DNA of 32,930 bases. Origin: Candidatus Liptonbacteria bacterium. Its GTDB lineage: Bacteria > Patescibacteriota > Minisyncoccia > UBA6257 > 2-01-FULL-56-20. Shown here one piece after another: positions 1-8,395 of this stretch. The notes beneath the pieces were generated by a model. The model had not been told where the DNA came from. It saw only the letters and a program-made list of their open reading frames with translations, and did not search any database. The stretch covers positions 1-32,930 of the forward strand of contig JACPLI010000027.1 of NCBI GenBank assembly GCA_016186635.1, given 5' to 3'. A program made the translations under genes and the position numbers. The stretch's first letter is position 1. Each line of letters begins with the position of its first letter.

Positions 1-28
1 GAAGATAGACAATCGGATGTCTATCTTC
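1..28. repeat. Perfect hairpin at the window edge
   Basis: A 10-bp perfect inverted repeat (gaagatagac, 1-10, against 19-28) has an 8-nt loop. It may be a terminator or the end of an element cut by the window edge; no clear T-tract follows. Confidence 0.5.
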
Positions 29-35
29 CGGTCAA

Positions 36-78
36 GGCAGACGAAAAAGTTTGACTATATCGAGCTTTTTCGTCTGCC
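36..78. repeat. 14-bp inverted repeat downstream of the Fic-like remnant
   Basis: Arms 36-49 and 65-78 are perfectly complementary (14 bp) around a 15-nt loop. The arms contain A5/T5 runs, so on the minus strand this could act as the terminator of the degraded gene at 84-480. Confidence 0.5.
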
Positions 79-83
79 GACAC

Positions 84-480
84 TCAAAAAACCAACACGA
101 AAGTTCCCTTAACCCGAATATGGCGTATAACTTCAATGGTGATTTTTTGCTCGCTCTCGCCGATTTGTTTGGCGAGCGTTTGTGCTTGCCAAAGACCCGC
201 AGCTTCAAGCTCTTGAAGTTCTTTCTCCGTTCTAGGCCGCCGAAAACTTCTTTCCATGAATCGCTTTATCAATCATCTCTTTCGTCAAATTACTGCCCTC
301 TACTTTACTGGAGTAGTACAACTGCTCAATGGCCAAAGCATGGTCCAACTGTGCTTTTTCAAGAGGCGAAAGCTGGGGCAATTCTGATGTTGTAATCTGC
401 AAATCCACCAGCTTTGAGAGCGGGTCTACACTCCTTGTAGTCTTCTTAATTTTCATCGGCTTTGATTGAGGAGTTCTCAT
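84..480 (-). pseudogene. Fic-family N-terminal remnant, frameshifted and truncated
   Basis: Two overlapping minus-strand frames (480 down to 232, then 272 down to 84) look like one broken gene. The first holds an YYSSKVEGSNLT stretch, resembling the SS-x-(V/I)EG motif in the N-terminal region of Fic/DOC AMP-transferase proteins. The second continues with a helical stretch ending in KITIEVIRHI, which resembles the Fic segment before the catalytic region. The two parts differ by a frame change near 232-272, and the catalytic HPFxDGNGR motif is absent, so no active enzyme is expected. A small separate gene of unknown function at 232-480 cannot be excluded. The Fic assignment rests on short motif similarity only. 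Confidence 0.45.
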
Positions 481-540
481 AGTAATGTTGTATGGCCATT
501 AGCGCAAGCTGAAGGGATTTATTACATACTACCATAGTCA

Positions 541-578
541 TTAAAAAAGGGTCGGGCTCGCGTTTTTGGCGCGAGCCC
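541..578 (-). terminator. Rho-independent terminator of the 611-1324 gene
   Basis: A 9-bp perfect GC-rich stem (554-562 with 570-578) and 7-nt loop are followed, in minus-strand sense, by a T6 run (plus-strand A6 at 543-548). It lies about 30 bp after the stop codon of the gene at 611-1324. Confidence 0.75.
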
Positions 579-610
579 TGACTTTGACATTACGAACTGC
601 TTGCCGTCCT

Positions 611-1324
611 CTATAAGGAAGCAACCAGCGTGGTCCCGTCGCCGCTGACGGAGACTGACGAGAATGCTCCAATAGGCATAGCCGCGAGAAGCATCCCACC
701 CTGGGGCTTGCGCTGATGAAACAACATGGGCTGGTCACCGAAGAAGTCATGCGGCAGCATGAAGGCCCAATCCACTCGACATTCATCCCCGCCGTACTTC
801 CGACCCACCTCCGCACAGCAGAGATACTCCCAATCCAGGGGCTTGCTGAACATCATCATCTTCAATGCCCCTGCGATTTCGAAAACGTGGTGCGGAAAAG
901 CGATGTGATACCCGGTACAGAGACTGCTGGTGTACATGAGCGTGAAGAAGGGAGCGTCCATGGGACACGGCATCAGACCGCCGATGTAGCGAGCCCTTCG
1001 CAAAACCTCTTCGCGAGATGCATATTCGCCAAGTCCCAAAGCTTGATTGCTTAGGGCGATAAATGTCGCTCTACGCCGTGGGCTGGTAACGAAGCCCTCG
1101 CTACCCAAAAAACTTGCCGCACCACCTGTGATTTGGCTCTGATACTTCAGGAGATGCTCACGCATGAAAACGTCCAGCCCGTCCCTATCCGCAACCTGGG
1201 CAGTTTTTTCTCCTTGGTGATCCATCCCGACGGCAAATTCAACTTGCCAGAGAGTAGGGATTGAGCTCCTTCCCCATTTTTCATACCAGCTTTTCAGTCT
1301 GGGATATCTTACGGTGTTTCTCAT
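611..1324 (-). CDS. Hypothetical protein, 237 aa, orphan gene with its own promoter and terminator
   Basis: I do not recognise this family. The product is 237 aa and looks soluble, with no signal peptide or membrane segment. It is rich in aromatic residues and methionine, and its middle part carries Cys and His residues (PCPMD, LCTGYH, YLCC, GGDECR) that could bind metal, although no known motif is complete. The ATG at 1324 is supported by an AAAAGGAAAAG ribosome-binding region just upstream. A near-consensus sigma-70 promoter (1385-1413) and a clear terminator (541-578) make it a self-contained transcription unit. It is unrelated in appearance to the pilus genes downstream and stands between a broken gene and a tRNA, a typical place for acquired genes. 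Transfer is inference. Confidence 0.75.
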   Translation of the reverse strand: MRNTVRYPRLKSWYEKWGRSSIPTLWQVEFAVGMDHQGEKTAQVADRDGLDVFMREHLLKYQSQITGGAASFLGSEGFVTSPRRRATFIALSNQALGLGEYASREEVLRRARYIGGLMPCPMDAPFFTLMYTSSLCTGYHIAFPHHVFEIAGALKMMMFSKPLDWEYLCCAEVGRKYGGDECRVDWAFMLPHDFFGDQPMLFHQRKPQGGMLLAAMPIGAFSSVSVSGDGTTLVASL

Positions 1325-1384
1325 ACGATTTCTTTTCCTTTTGGTTAGGTTAAGAGTAAATTCTCAATACTTCATTCTCCGGAG

Positions 1385-1413
1385 ACTATATTCAACCAAC
1401 ACGCCCGTGTCAA
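1385..1413 (-). promoter_or_regulatory. Sigma-70 promoter of the 611-1324 gene
   Basis: Minus-strand TTGACA (1408-1413), 17-bp spacer and TATAGT (1385-1390), close to the textbook consensus. The predicted start near 1378 leaves a leader of about 54 nt that contains a ribosome-binding site. Confidence 0.8.
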
Positions 1414-1500
1414 CATAGAAATATGAAAAACGATTTCATGCCTATCGCATAGGAAGATTTCTCACCCCATTTTTTTCAGTTCCAAATCCCGTCGCCCCGC

Positions 1501-1526
1501 AAAAAACCATCCCTTGATTTACAAGG
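1501..1526 (-). terminator. Terminator of tRNA-Asp
   Basis: A short stem (1512-1516 with 1522-1526) is followed in minus-strand sense by a T6 run (A6 at 1501-1506). It lies just after the tRNA 3' end. Confidence 0.5.
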
Positions 1527-1539
1527 TTAAAATAATTTG

Positions 1540-1613
1540 CGCGGGCGACCGGATTCGAACCGGCGATTTGTCCCGTGACAGGGGACTGAGGACGGCCTCT
1601 CCTCTACGCCCGC
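1540..1613 (-). tRNA. tRNA-Asp (anticodon GTC)
   Basis: A complete cloverleaf: 7-bp acceptor stem (1607-1613 with 1541-1547), D arm, anticodon stem GTCCC/GGGAC with loop CTGTCAC giving anticodon GTC, and T arm with TTCGAAT. The discriminator base is G and CCA is not encoded. It has its own promoter at 1623-1651. Confidence 0.95.
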
Positions 1614-1622
1614 ATGGCTCCT

Positions 1623-1651
1623 AGTATAAGAAACTCCTGCTTACTTTTCAA
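1623..1651 (-). promoter_or_regulatory. Promoter of tRNA-Asp
   Basis: TTGAAA (1646-1651), a 17-bp spacer and TATACT (1623-1628) on the minus strand place the transcription start about 3 nt upstream of the mature tRNA. Confidence 0.7.
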
Positions 1652-1687
1652 ACGGGCACACCAAAATCCAACACACTCCCAAACTTC

Positions 1688-1729
1688 TGCCACTATCCTG
1701 TTCGACGATCGTCGAACAGGATAGTGGCA
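1688..1729. repeat. 42-bp perfect palindrome downstream of ligA
   Basis: Two 21-nt halves are exact reverse complements with no spacer. It begins about 10 bp beyond the ligA stop codon. As RNA it would form a long hairpin, but no T-tract follows on the minus strand, so a classic intrinsic terminator is uncertain. Confidence 0.85.
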
Positions 1730-1737
1730 TCCCCCCA

Positions 1738-3936
<2,199 letters not shown>

Positions 3937-4395
3937 TTACGGAATCCCCACAAAGGACTGAATGTCATAAATCTCGAAAATGCGGTTTGCGTTCCGATGC
4001 GTACCATTCGAGAGCGCGCTGAAAGTGGATGCTGAATTGCACCCAAAATTTTCCCGATTTCCGGAGGGACCTCGGCTCACATATCCGCTTCCGTCAGGCC
4101 GCTGGGGAATAGCAACGCTGCTCGACGTGAAACACTGCACCGTGAGCGATGCGCCGTTGGTAAATGTAGGGAATGAGAGCGATGTCTCATTCGGATGCGT
4201 GTTTTTGTAGAGCGCCCATTCCGCGCCCGCGTCTGCCGCCATAATTGCGGCGGTTGAGGCGTTTGTCTCTGCCGCCTGCCGAATCTGGTAGGTCATCAAA
4301 AGCCCCGCCACCACCGTCGCCGCAAGGAAAATCCCGCCGATGGCAAGCACGGTAAGGAGCATGACTTGGCCGTTTCTTTTGTTTCTGATATACAT
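3937..4395 (-). CDS. PilX-like minor pilin / pilus assembly protein
   Basis: A short basic N-terminus (MYIRNKRNGQ) leads straight into one long hydrophobic segment, then an extracellular domain of about 115 residues with two cysteines. This is the layout of PilX-type components of the type IV pilus, which often lack the FTLIE signature; the G-Q-x-x-L start resembles the PilX N-terminal domain. I chose the ATG at 4395, 10 nt after the stop of the PilW-like gene; a TTG at 4419 would extend the protein by 8 residues and overlap that gene. It is the last pilin gene of the 6023-to-3937 cluster and is followed by ligA after 15 nt. The exact minor-pilin role is inference. Confidence 0.75.
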   Translation of the reverse strand: MYIRNKRNGQVMLLTVLAIGGIFLAATVVAGLLMTYQIRQAAETNASTAAIMAADAGAEWALYKNTHPNETSLSFPTFTNGASLTVQCFTSSSVAIPQRPDGSGYVSRGPSGNRENFGCNSASTFSALSNGTHRNANRIFEIYDIQSFVGIP

Positions 4396-4405
4396 GTATG
4401 TCGCG

Positions 4406-5425
4406 TCAGTTTGGTGCAACCGGGTCGTTCTTTATATAGCAGTTTTTCACCTTGTTCACCTCAATTGTTTTTCCACCCCCTCCGCATCCCAGCGAGGACC
4501 CGCCCCCGCGAAAATCCAACTCGAAGATGGTTTTGGTGTACCCGCTCCACGGCAGCTCGTCTGCTTCATATTCTCCCTCTGCCATATAGACGTAATACGT
4601 CGCGGTAGTGTTCATCGGATGCTCAGGGTCATGACCATCATACGCGCCATGCGGATCAGCGCCCCCAAACTTGCACCATGTGCCGTTCGGGTCATTCGCA
4701 AACCTGCCCGAAGGGTCATCCTCGAGGGTTACTGCCTTGCAGGGACGCACGTTGGTGCCTCTCACCACAAGCTCAAATTCGTCTGCGTGTGCAGTCCCCG
4801 CAGAAGCACTATTGTTGACCCTCTTCTGGAGCACCAAAGTCGCCGGCTGGTCGTCCGCAAGCCGCGCACTCACCGTCGTCGCAAGGCGCACTTTTGTCCC
4901 CGCCACTGCGGGGTCAGTGGTGTTCGGCGACGCCGCGAATGAAATAGCGACGCGGGGAGGGTACCCGTCGCTCGCACTCACCCCCTGAAGCATAAACGAG
5001 AGGTCAGAGATAGTCACATTCTTGCCAGTGATAGACTGAAACCCTGTCCTCCCTGTATCGTCGGGATTCTTCTCGCTTTTCTGAATAGCGCCCCCCTCAA
5101 GCTGGTACGCCACTACCTTCCCCCGCGCATTTCTGAATTCGAGTCTCGAAGAACCCATATTAAACAGCGACCCTGTCCGTATCTCCCGCGCCATGATTTC
5201 GAGCGCCGCGCTCGCGTTGCTGTTCGCCGCAAGGAGCGCCTGCGTCTGCCGCTGGGTGCGAAGCGCACGCACGAATCCGCCCACCGCAATCGAGACGATG
5301 ATTGAGAAAAGCCCAAGCGAGATGAGTAGCTCGATGAGAGTAAACCCACCGCGGTCGGGTCGGAAATTGGAAATTGTCCGCCCGAGGCGGATCCGCCTTT
5401 GGCGGAGAAATTGGAAATGTTTCAT
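4406..5425 (-). CDS. PilW-like type IV prepilin (minor pilin)
   Basis: The prepilin peptidase site is plain: G27 followed by FTLIELLISLG, with the conserved Glu5 of the mature pilin, then a transmembrane helix and a C-terminal domain of about 270 residues. Size and the early EIMAREIR segment fit PilW/GspJ-like minor pilins, thought to prime pilus assembly. The leader is 27 residues, unusually long, because its codons lie in a repeat element (5362-5419). The ATG at 5425 has a good AAGGAG ribosome-binding site. The stop is 1 nt from the PilV-like gene's side of the cluster order, and the PilX-like gene follows after 10 nt, so these form one operon. Confidence 0.88.
   Translation of the reverse strand: MKHFQFLRQRRIRLGRTISNFRPDRGGFTLIELLISLGLFSIIVSIAVGGFVRALRTQRQTQALLAANSNASAALEIMAREIRTGSLFNMGSSRLEFRNARGKVVAYQLEGGAIQKSEKNPDDTGRTGFQSITGKNVTISDLSFMLQGVSASDGYPPRVAISFAASPNTTDPAVAGTKVRLATTVSARLADDQPATLVLQKRVNNSASAGTAHADEFELVVRGTNVRPCKAVTLEDDPSGRFANDPNGTWCKFGGADPHGAYDGHDPEHPMNTTATYYVYMAEGEYEADELPWSGYTKTIFELDFRGGGSSLGCGGGGKTIEVNKVKNCYIKNDPVAPN
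5362..5419. repeat. Split heptamer island with nested GC hairpin in a prepilin leader
   Basis: Two ggaaatt heptamers (5362-5375), then a nested GC-rich hairpin (tccgcc with ggcgga outside, aggcgg with ccgcct inside), then two more heptamer-like units (5406-5419). It encodes much of the long leader of the PilW-like prepilin. Confidence 0.8.
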
Positions 5426-5426
5426 A

Positions 5427-6023
5427 TTATCTCCTTGCCCAGTTATAAAAGAAATCCTCGACGTTTACCGTAAAACTCCCCCCGCCGCGCGTGGTCCACT
5501 CCACAATCGAATTGACTCTGACTTCGTTCCCGTTCGTCCTCCCCGTCGTGTCGGGAGTAATCTCGATGCGCCGCTTAAAGGGGGTCGCCTCCGGCGCCCC
5601 ATAGCGGTACTTCCCCGTCGAGGGGTCAAACCCGAGAAACCTCCCCCGCGCGGGGGTTTGCACGAACACCGCCCCGGGGCACCGCGGAGAGGCAGGCGCG
5701 AGCGTCCAGTCAACCTCGTAGCTTCCAGGGTCCTCGAATCCCTCGTCCCACTCGCAGTTGCGGTTGAGATTCAACTTGTAGGCGACGTTCGCATCAATCG
5801 TGTTCTTTGCGAGCTCAATTCCCTCCATCGCAAGGTAGTTTGCGACGTAGGTGTCGGCGACCACCCTGTTTAAGCTCAATGAGTTCGCAAGAAGCGTGAG
5901 CATCCCAAGAAACCCGAAAACGAGGAGTCCCATCGCCGCCATCGCCTCAACCATGTAGAAACCGCCTCGCGCCCCGCGCATTTGCATTATTCGCAGTATT
6001 CGCATGAAAAACTCACGACTCAT
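5427..6023 (-). CDS. PilV-like type IV prepilin (minor pilin)
   Basis: The mature N-terminus begins at F22 after G21: FYMVEAMAAMGLL, with Glu5 present, followed by one transmembrane helix. The length of 198 aa and the V-E-A-M/L-A variant of the motif are typical of PilV/GspI-like minor pilins. The ATG at 6023 gives a 21-residue leader; the in-frame ATG at 6005 would shorten it to 15 and fits better with a TATAAT at 6026-6031 if that is the -10 of this operon, because transcription would then start downstream of 6023. The structured element at 6032-6169 lies directly upstream. The PilW-like gene starts 1 nt after this stop codon. Confidence 0.87.
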   Translation of the reverse strand: MSREFFMRILRIMQMRGARGGFYMVEAMAAMGLLVFGFLGMLTLLANSLSLNRVVADTYVANYLAMEGIELAKNTIDANVAYKLNLNRNCEWDEGFEDPGSYEVDWTLAPASPRCPGAVFVQTPARGRFLGFDPSTGKYRYGAPEATPFKRRIEITPDTTGRTNGNEVRVNSIVEWTTRGGGSFTVNVEDFFYNWARR

Positions 6024-6025
6024 TC

Positions 6026-6031
6026 ATTATA
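6026..6031 (-). promoter_or_regulatory. Possible -10 element of the PilV/W/X-like operon
   Basis: A perfect minus-strand TATAAT lies between the structured element and the PilV-like gene. No convincing -35 is found at the usual distance, so this is tentative. Confidence 0.35.
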
Positions 6032-6169
6032 ACGCACGCGCATATCCAAAGGAGCAGCTCTCGGACGCGCGCGAGCTTGGTGTCCGTGAGGACTCGCGCG
6101 CGGAGAGGCAGCGGATGATTGCCGCAGGAGCAATCAGACCGCGGTGCTCCGTGGGATATGCGCGTGCGT
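6032..6169. other. Structured intergenic element: predicted three-way junction, about 138 nt
   Basis: The outer stem is 16 perfect base pairs (6032-6047 with 6154-6169), continued by ggagca (6051-6056) with tgctcc (6145-6150). Inside sit two hairpins: cgcgcgcgag (6066-6075) with 6093-6102, and gcgg-a-tgattgc (6111-6122) with gcaatca-ga-ccgc (6130-6142). The element fills almost the whole gap between the FimT-like and PilV-like genes. It could be a structured RNA leader, an ncRNA or a palindromic mobile element; no known RNA motif was recognised. Confidence 0.7.
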
Positions 6170-6175
6170 GATACC

Positions 6176-6841
6176 CTAAAAACTCACTTCCCCCGCCTTC
6201 GTAACCCGTATCGTCTCTTGCATAACTTCATCATTCCCCCATTGAAGGGTAATTTCTGCGGAAAGGTCGGGAATCCTCGAAAGCTCGTCGGGGGAAAACC
6301 CCGCCGCCCAAATGAACGTAATGGGGTCCGGGGCTTTAAAGAATACTTGTTCAAGCGAGAGTCTGCTGGTGGGCGGCGGGGTTGCGTACAATTTAATTCC
6401 TTTGGAAAACCCGATTGTCTCGACAATATCTTTCCCCAGTCTGGAGGAGTGAGCGGCGGTCCCTATCGTGACGCATTCATTTCCGTTCCTCGGGTCTTCG
6501 TCTCCCGAGTATGTGAAAAGCTTCAGCGTATTCTCCGTGTAGTCAACCTCAACGCCGTACCCGCACGGGCGCTCAAGGTTGCTCCGAAGCCGCGTCGCGA
6601 GCGCGAGCGACTTTGCCCGCTGGATAAAAAGCCCTGCTTTCGCTTCTTCAACGGTGAGCGTCGTGCGCGCCTTGCTGTCGCGCGAGTAGGTAACCGCGTA
6701 CGCCGAGAGCATGAGCGTGATACTCACCACCACGAGCAGTTCTACCAAAGTAAACCCGCCACGAGTGATAAGTGATACCCGCCAGAACGACTGGTGTCGT
6801 CCAGTCGGGCGGGAGCGATAAGTGAGAAGCGGCAAACGCAT
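6176..6841 (-). CDS. FimT/GspH-like type IV prepilin
   Basis: The signature GG-FTLVELLVVVSI starts with the cleavage at G29/F30, Glu5 is present and a transmembrane helix follows. A mature domain of about 190 residues fits FimT/GspH-type pseudopilins, some of which bind DNA during uptake; that role is inference here. The 29-residue leader is unusually long and basic because it is encoded by the heptamer/hairpin repeat at 6765-6835. The ATG at 6841 follows a TATAAT (6850-6855) by only 8 nt and has no useful ribosome-binding site, so the mRNA would be nearly leaderless. An out-of-frame ATG overlaps the start region. The gene ends 7 nt before the structured element at 6032-6169. Confidence 0.87.
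   Translation of the reverse strand: MRLPLLTYRSRPTGRHQSFWRVSLITRGGFTLVELLVVVSITLMLSAYAVTYSRDSKARTTLTVEEAKAGLFIQRAKSLALATRLRSNLERPCGYGVEVDYTENTLKLFTYSGDEDPRNGNECVTIGTAAHSSRLGKDIVETIGFSKGIKLYATPPPTSRLSLEQVFFKAPDPITFIWAAGFSPDELSRIPDLSAEITLQWGNDEVMQETIRVTKAGEVSF
6765..6835. repeat. Split heptamer island with nested hairpin in the FimT-like leader
   Basis: Heptamers gtgataa and gtgatac (6765-6778), a nested hairpin (cccgcc 6778-6783 with ggcggg 6808-6813; cgactgg 6788-6794 with ccagtcg 6801-6807), then gcgataa, gtgagaa and gcggcaa (6815-6835). The architecture is the same as at 5362-5419, with different sequence. Confidence 0.8.
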
Positions 6842-6849
6842 ATGCTCTC

Positions 6850-6855
6850 ATTATA
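6850..6855 (-). promoter_or_regulatory. -10 element just upstream of the FimT-like start
   Basis: A perfect TATAAT on the minus strand, 8 nt before the ATG at 6841. No good -35 is seen. Confidence 0.5.
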
Positions 6856-6870
6856 CCTCCCCGTTTCCTT

Positions 6871-6898
6871 CTTATCACTTCTCACTATCCACTTGCCA
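6871..6898. repeat. Four-heptamer island between pilD and the FimT-like gene
   Basis: Heptamers cttatca, cttctca, ctatcca, cttgcca (28 bp) abut the pilD stop codon at 6899. The first unit is a rotation of the reverse complement of GTGATAA. Confidence 0.8.
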
Positions 6899-7750
6899 CT
6901 ACCCTACAAGCACTCTCAAGTACCATCCCACAAACTCAAACCCCGCGAAAAACATGAATGCCGCCGCAAGCCCGAGGAAGGGCCCGAAGGGAAGCGCGCT
7001 CTTCAAGGTCTTCCTCCTCGCCGCCACGCTCAAAATCCCTGCCGCCGCGCCGAACACGAAGGACATTCCCACAAGCACCGCGATATCCGGCCACCCGAAA
7101 AGCGCCCCAAGCGCGGCGGCGAGCTTCACGTCTCCAAACCCCATCCCTCTCCCGCGCGTCACTGCAAGCAAGGCAAGAAGCCCCAGCCCGCCCGCGAGAA
7201 ATCCAAGGAGCTTGTTCAGCCAAATGTTTTGGGAGGCGAACATGAGTATCCCGTAGGAGTGGAGCAGAGACCCCCCTGCCCCGTCCGCGACGGGAGTGAG
7301 AAGCGCCACACCCGCGCCTGCAAGGACAAGGAGCGCATTGCACTCGTCGGGAATGATGCGAAGCCGGAAGTCAATGAGCGCCGCCGTAAGGAGGGTGAGA
7401 AGGGCGAGAATCCACAATGCGGAAAGAATGTAGAATGTAGAATGTAGAATGTAGAAGAGGGAGGAGAGACGGAGAGGAACGAATACGAAAATCAAACCGG
7501 AGAGAAGTTCCACAACCGGATATTGCAAGGTGAGACGCGCTTTGCACCGGCGGCATTTGCCTCGCTGTAAGACAAAACTTATAAGCGGAATTAGTTCAAA
7601 CCACCGGAGCGTCGTCCCGCAATGTATGCAACGCGACCGCCCGCCGATTACGGGGCGCGCAAATAAAAACCGATTCGGGTCATAGCGGAGCGAGACCACG
7701 TTCAAAAAACTCCCTGCGGCGAGACCGAGAACGAGTAAAAGAAGCCACAT
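6899..7750 (-). CDS. pilD: Prepilin peptidase PilD (type IV leader peptidase / N-methyltransferase)
   Basis: Cleaves prepilin leaders after the conserved Gly and N-methylates the new N-terminus, in the cytoplasmic membrane. The N-terminal domain carries the zinc tetracysteine pair CIHC (41-44) and CRRC (66-69). The aspartyl protease residues are Asp127 (ALIDFRLRIIPD) and Asp208 in GFGD (205-208). Multiple membrane helices make up the 283-aa protein, a normal length. A four-heptamer repeat (7429-7456) encodes about residues 99-108, an extra FYILHSTFYIL-type hydrophobic stretch before the first catalytic segment. The ATG at 7750 follows the toxin stop codon without a gap, so translation is probably coupled to the toxin gene and expression driven from the toxin-antitoxin promoter. 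Confidence 0.96.
   Translation of the reverse strand: MWLLLLVLGLAAGSFLNVVSLRYDPNRFLFARPVIGGRSRCIHCGTTLRWFELIPLISFVLQRGKCRRCKARLTLQYPVVELLSGLIFVFVPLRLSSLFYILHSTFYILSALWILALLTLLTAALIDFRLRIIPDECNALLVLAGAGVALLTPVADGAGGSLLHSYGILMFASQNIWLNKLLGFLAGGLGLLALLAVTRGRGMGFGDVKLAAALGALFGWPDIAVLVGMSFVFGAAAGILSVAARRKTLKSALPFGPFLGLAAAFMFFAGFEFVGWYLRVLVG
7429..7456. repeat. Four-heptamer island inside pilD (TGTAGAA x4)
   Basis: Four perfect tandem TGTAGAA units (28 bp) lie within the coding sequence. Seven is not a multiple of three, so gain or loss of one unit would shift the pilD reading frame. Confidence 0.9.
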
Positions 7751-8020
7751 TTAATATGTTTTGGACGTGCGCCGCTCAATCTTGTACACATGTACGACTC
7801 TCTCGTTGGGAAACAGTTCATAAAAAATGCGATAATTCCCCACACGTCGGCGCCACGAATGTTCCTCGCCTTTCATCTTCCATGTATCGCCCGCATATGG
7901 ATTCGCCGCGAGCGAATCAAGAATCACTACAACGCGTTCCCTGTCGTAAACGGGAAATTTTGCAAGTGCCCTGCGTGCACGCTCTCTAACGTTTACTACC
8001 CAACTCTCGCTTGAGCTCAT
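7751..8020 (-). CDS. RelE/ParE-superfamily toxin
   Basis: The 89-aa product has the small basic RelE/ParE fold signature: an N-terminal helical part, then GEEHSWRRRVGNYRIFYEL and a C-terminal VVHVYKIERR strand. Such toxins usually cleave ribosome-bound mRNA or inhibit gyrase; which applies cannot be told from sequence. The ATG at 8020 overlaps the antitoxin gene by 35 bp, the usual arrangement of translationally coupled toxin-antitoxin pairs. pilD begins immediately after its stop codon, an odd placement that puts a pilus gene in a toxin-antitoxin operon. Confidence 0.88.
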   Translation of the reverse strand: MSSSESWVVNVRERARRALAKFPVYDRERVVVILDSLAANPYAGDTWKMKGEEHSWRRRVGNYRIFYELFPNERVVHVYKIERRTSKTY

Positions 8021-8216
8021 TCAGCGTCACAAATTTTCCCTTACGGTAATCCTCGCGCGCCCTTTTGAGATCGAGAAGCTGCGCGCGTGTCGGCGTAAAT
8101 TCTTTCACTCGCTTCACGGTTCTCGCCCATGCTTCGAACTCCTCATACTCCTTCCGCGGCACAAGCACAAGGTCCCCTTTGCGGGCAAGCTCCTTTGGAA
8201 TGGTAACAGTGGTCAT
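7986..8216 (-). CDS. Antitoxin partner of the RelE/ParE toxin
   Basis: This 76-aa protein has an N-terminal strand (TTVTIPKELARKGDLVLVPRKEY) resembling the start of AbrB- or Phd-like antitoxin DNA-binding parts, followed by a charged helical C-terminus expected to wrap the toxin. It is the first gene of the antitoxin-toxin-pilD unit. A promoter at 8223-8250 places the transcription start at or 1 nt before the ATG, so the mRNA looks leaderless. Autoregulation by the antitoxin is typical of such loci and is inferred; the adjacent inverted repeat at 8251-8313 could be an operator, but it lies upstream of the -35. Confidence 0.82.
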   Translation of the reverse strand: MTTVTIPKELARKGDLVLVPRKEYEEFEAWARTVKRVKEFTPTRAQLLDLKRAREDYRKGKFVTLNELKRELGSKR

Positions 8217-8222
8217 GGGTCC

Positions 8223-8250
8223 AGTATAACCGCCATCACGCTCGCGTCAA
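8223..8250 (-). promoter_or_regulatory. Promoter of the toxin-antitoxin-pilD operon
   Basis: TTGACG (8245-8250), a 16-bp spacer and TATACT (8223-8228) on the minus strand. Exactly 6 nt separate the -10 from the antitoxin ATG, which predicts a leaderless transcript. Confidence 0.7.
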
Positions 8251-8313
8251 ACCCCCACACCTAGTGCGGAGTTGTATCCACAGATGTGTCCGCTCCGCAC
8301 TAGGTGTGGGGGT
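8251..8313. repeat. 20-bp perfect inverted repeat upstream of the toxin-antitoxin operon
   Basis: Arms 8251-8270 and 8294-8313 are exact reverse complements around a 23-nt loop. A direct repeat gtcaaaccc (8246-8254 and 8312-8320) flanks them. It may be an operator, a terminator stem or a small insertion. Confidence 0.8.
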
Positions 8314-8326
8314 CAAACCCACCGTA

Positions 8327-8370
8327 CAAAAACAAAACCCGCTCCGCCTGCTTCACCGCAGAGGGAGCGG
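8327..8370 (-). terminator. Terminator of the major-pilin-like gene
   Basis: Minus-strand stem ccgctcc/ggagcgg (8364-8370 with 8339-8345) is followed by a T-rich tail (plus-strand A-rich 8327-8337). Confidence 0.65.
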
Positions 8371-8395
8371 ATTGAAGAATGCCTGCGGCCCCTCG

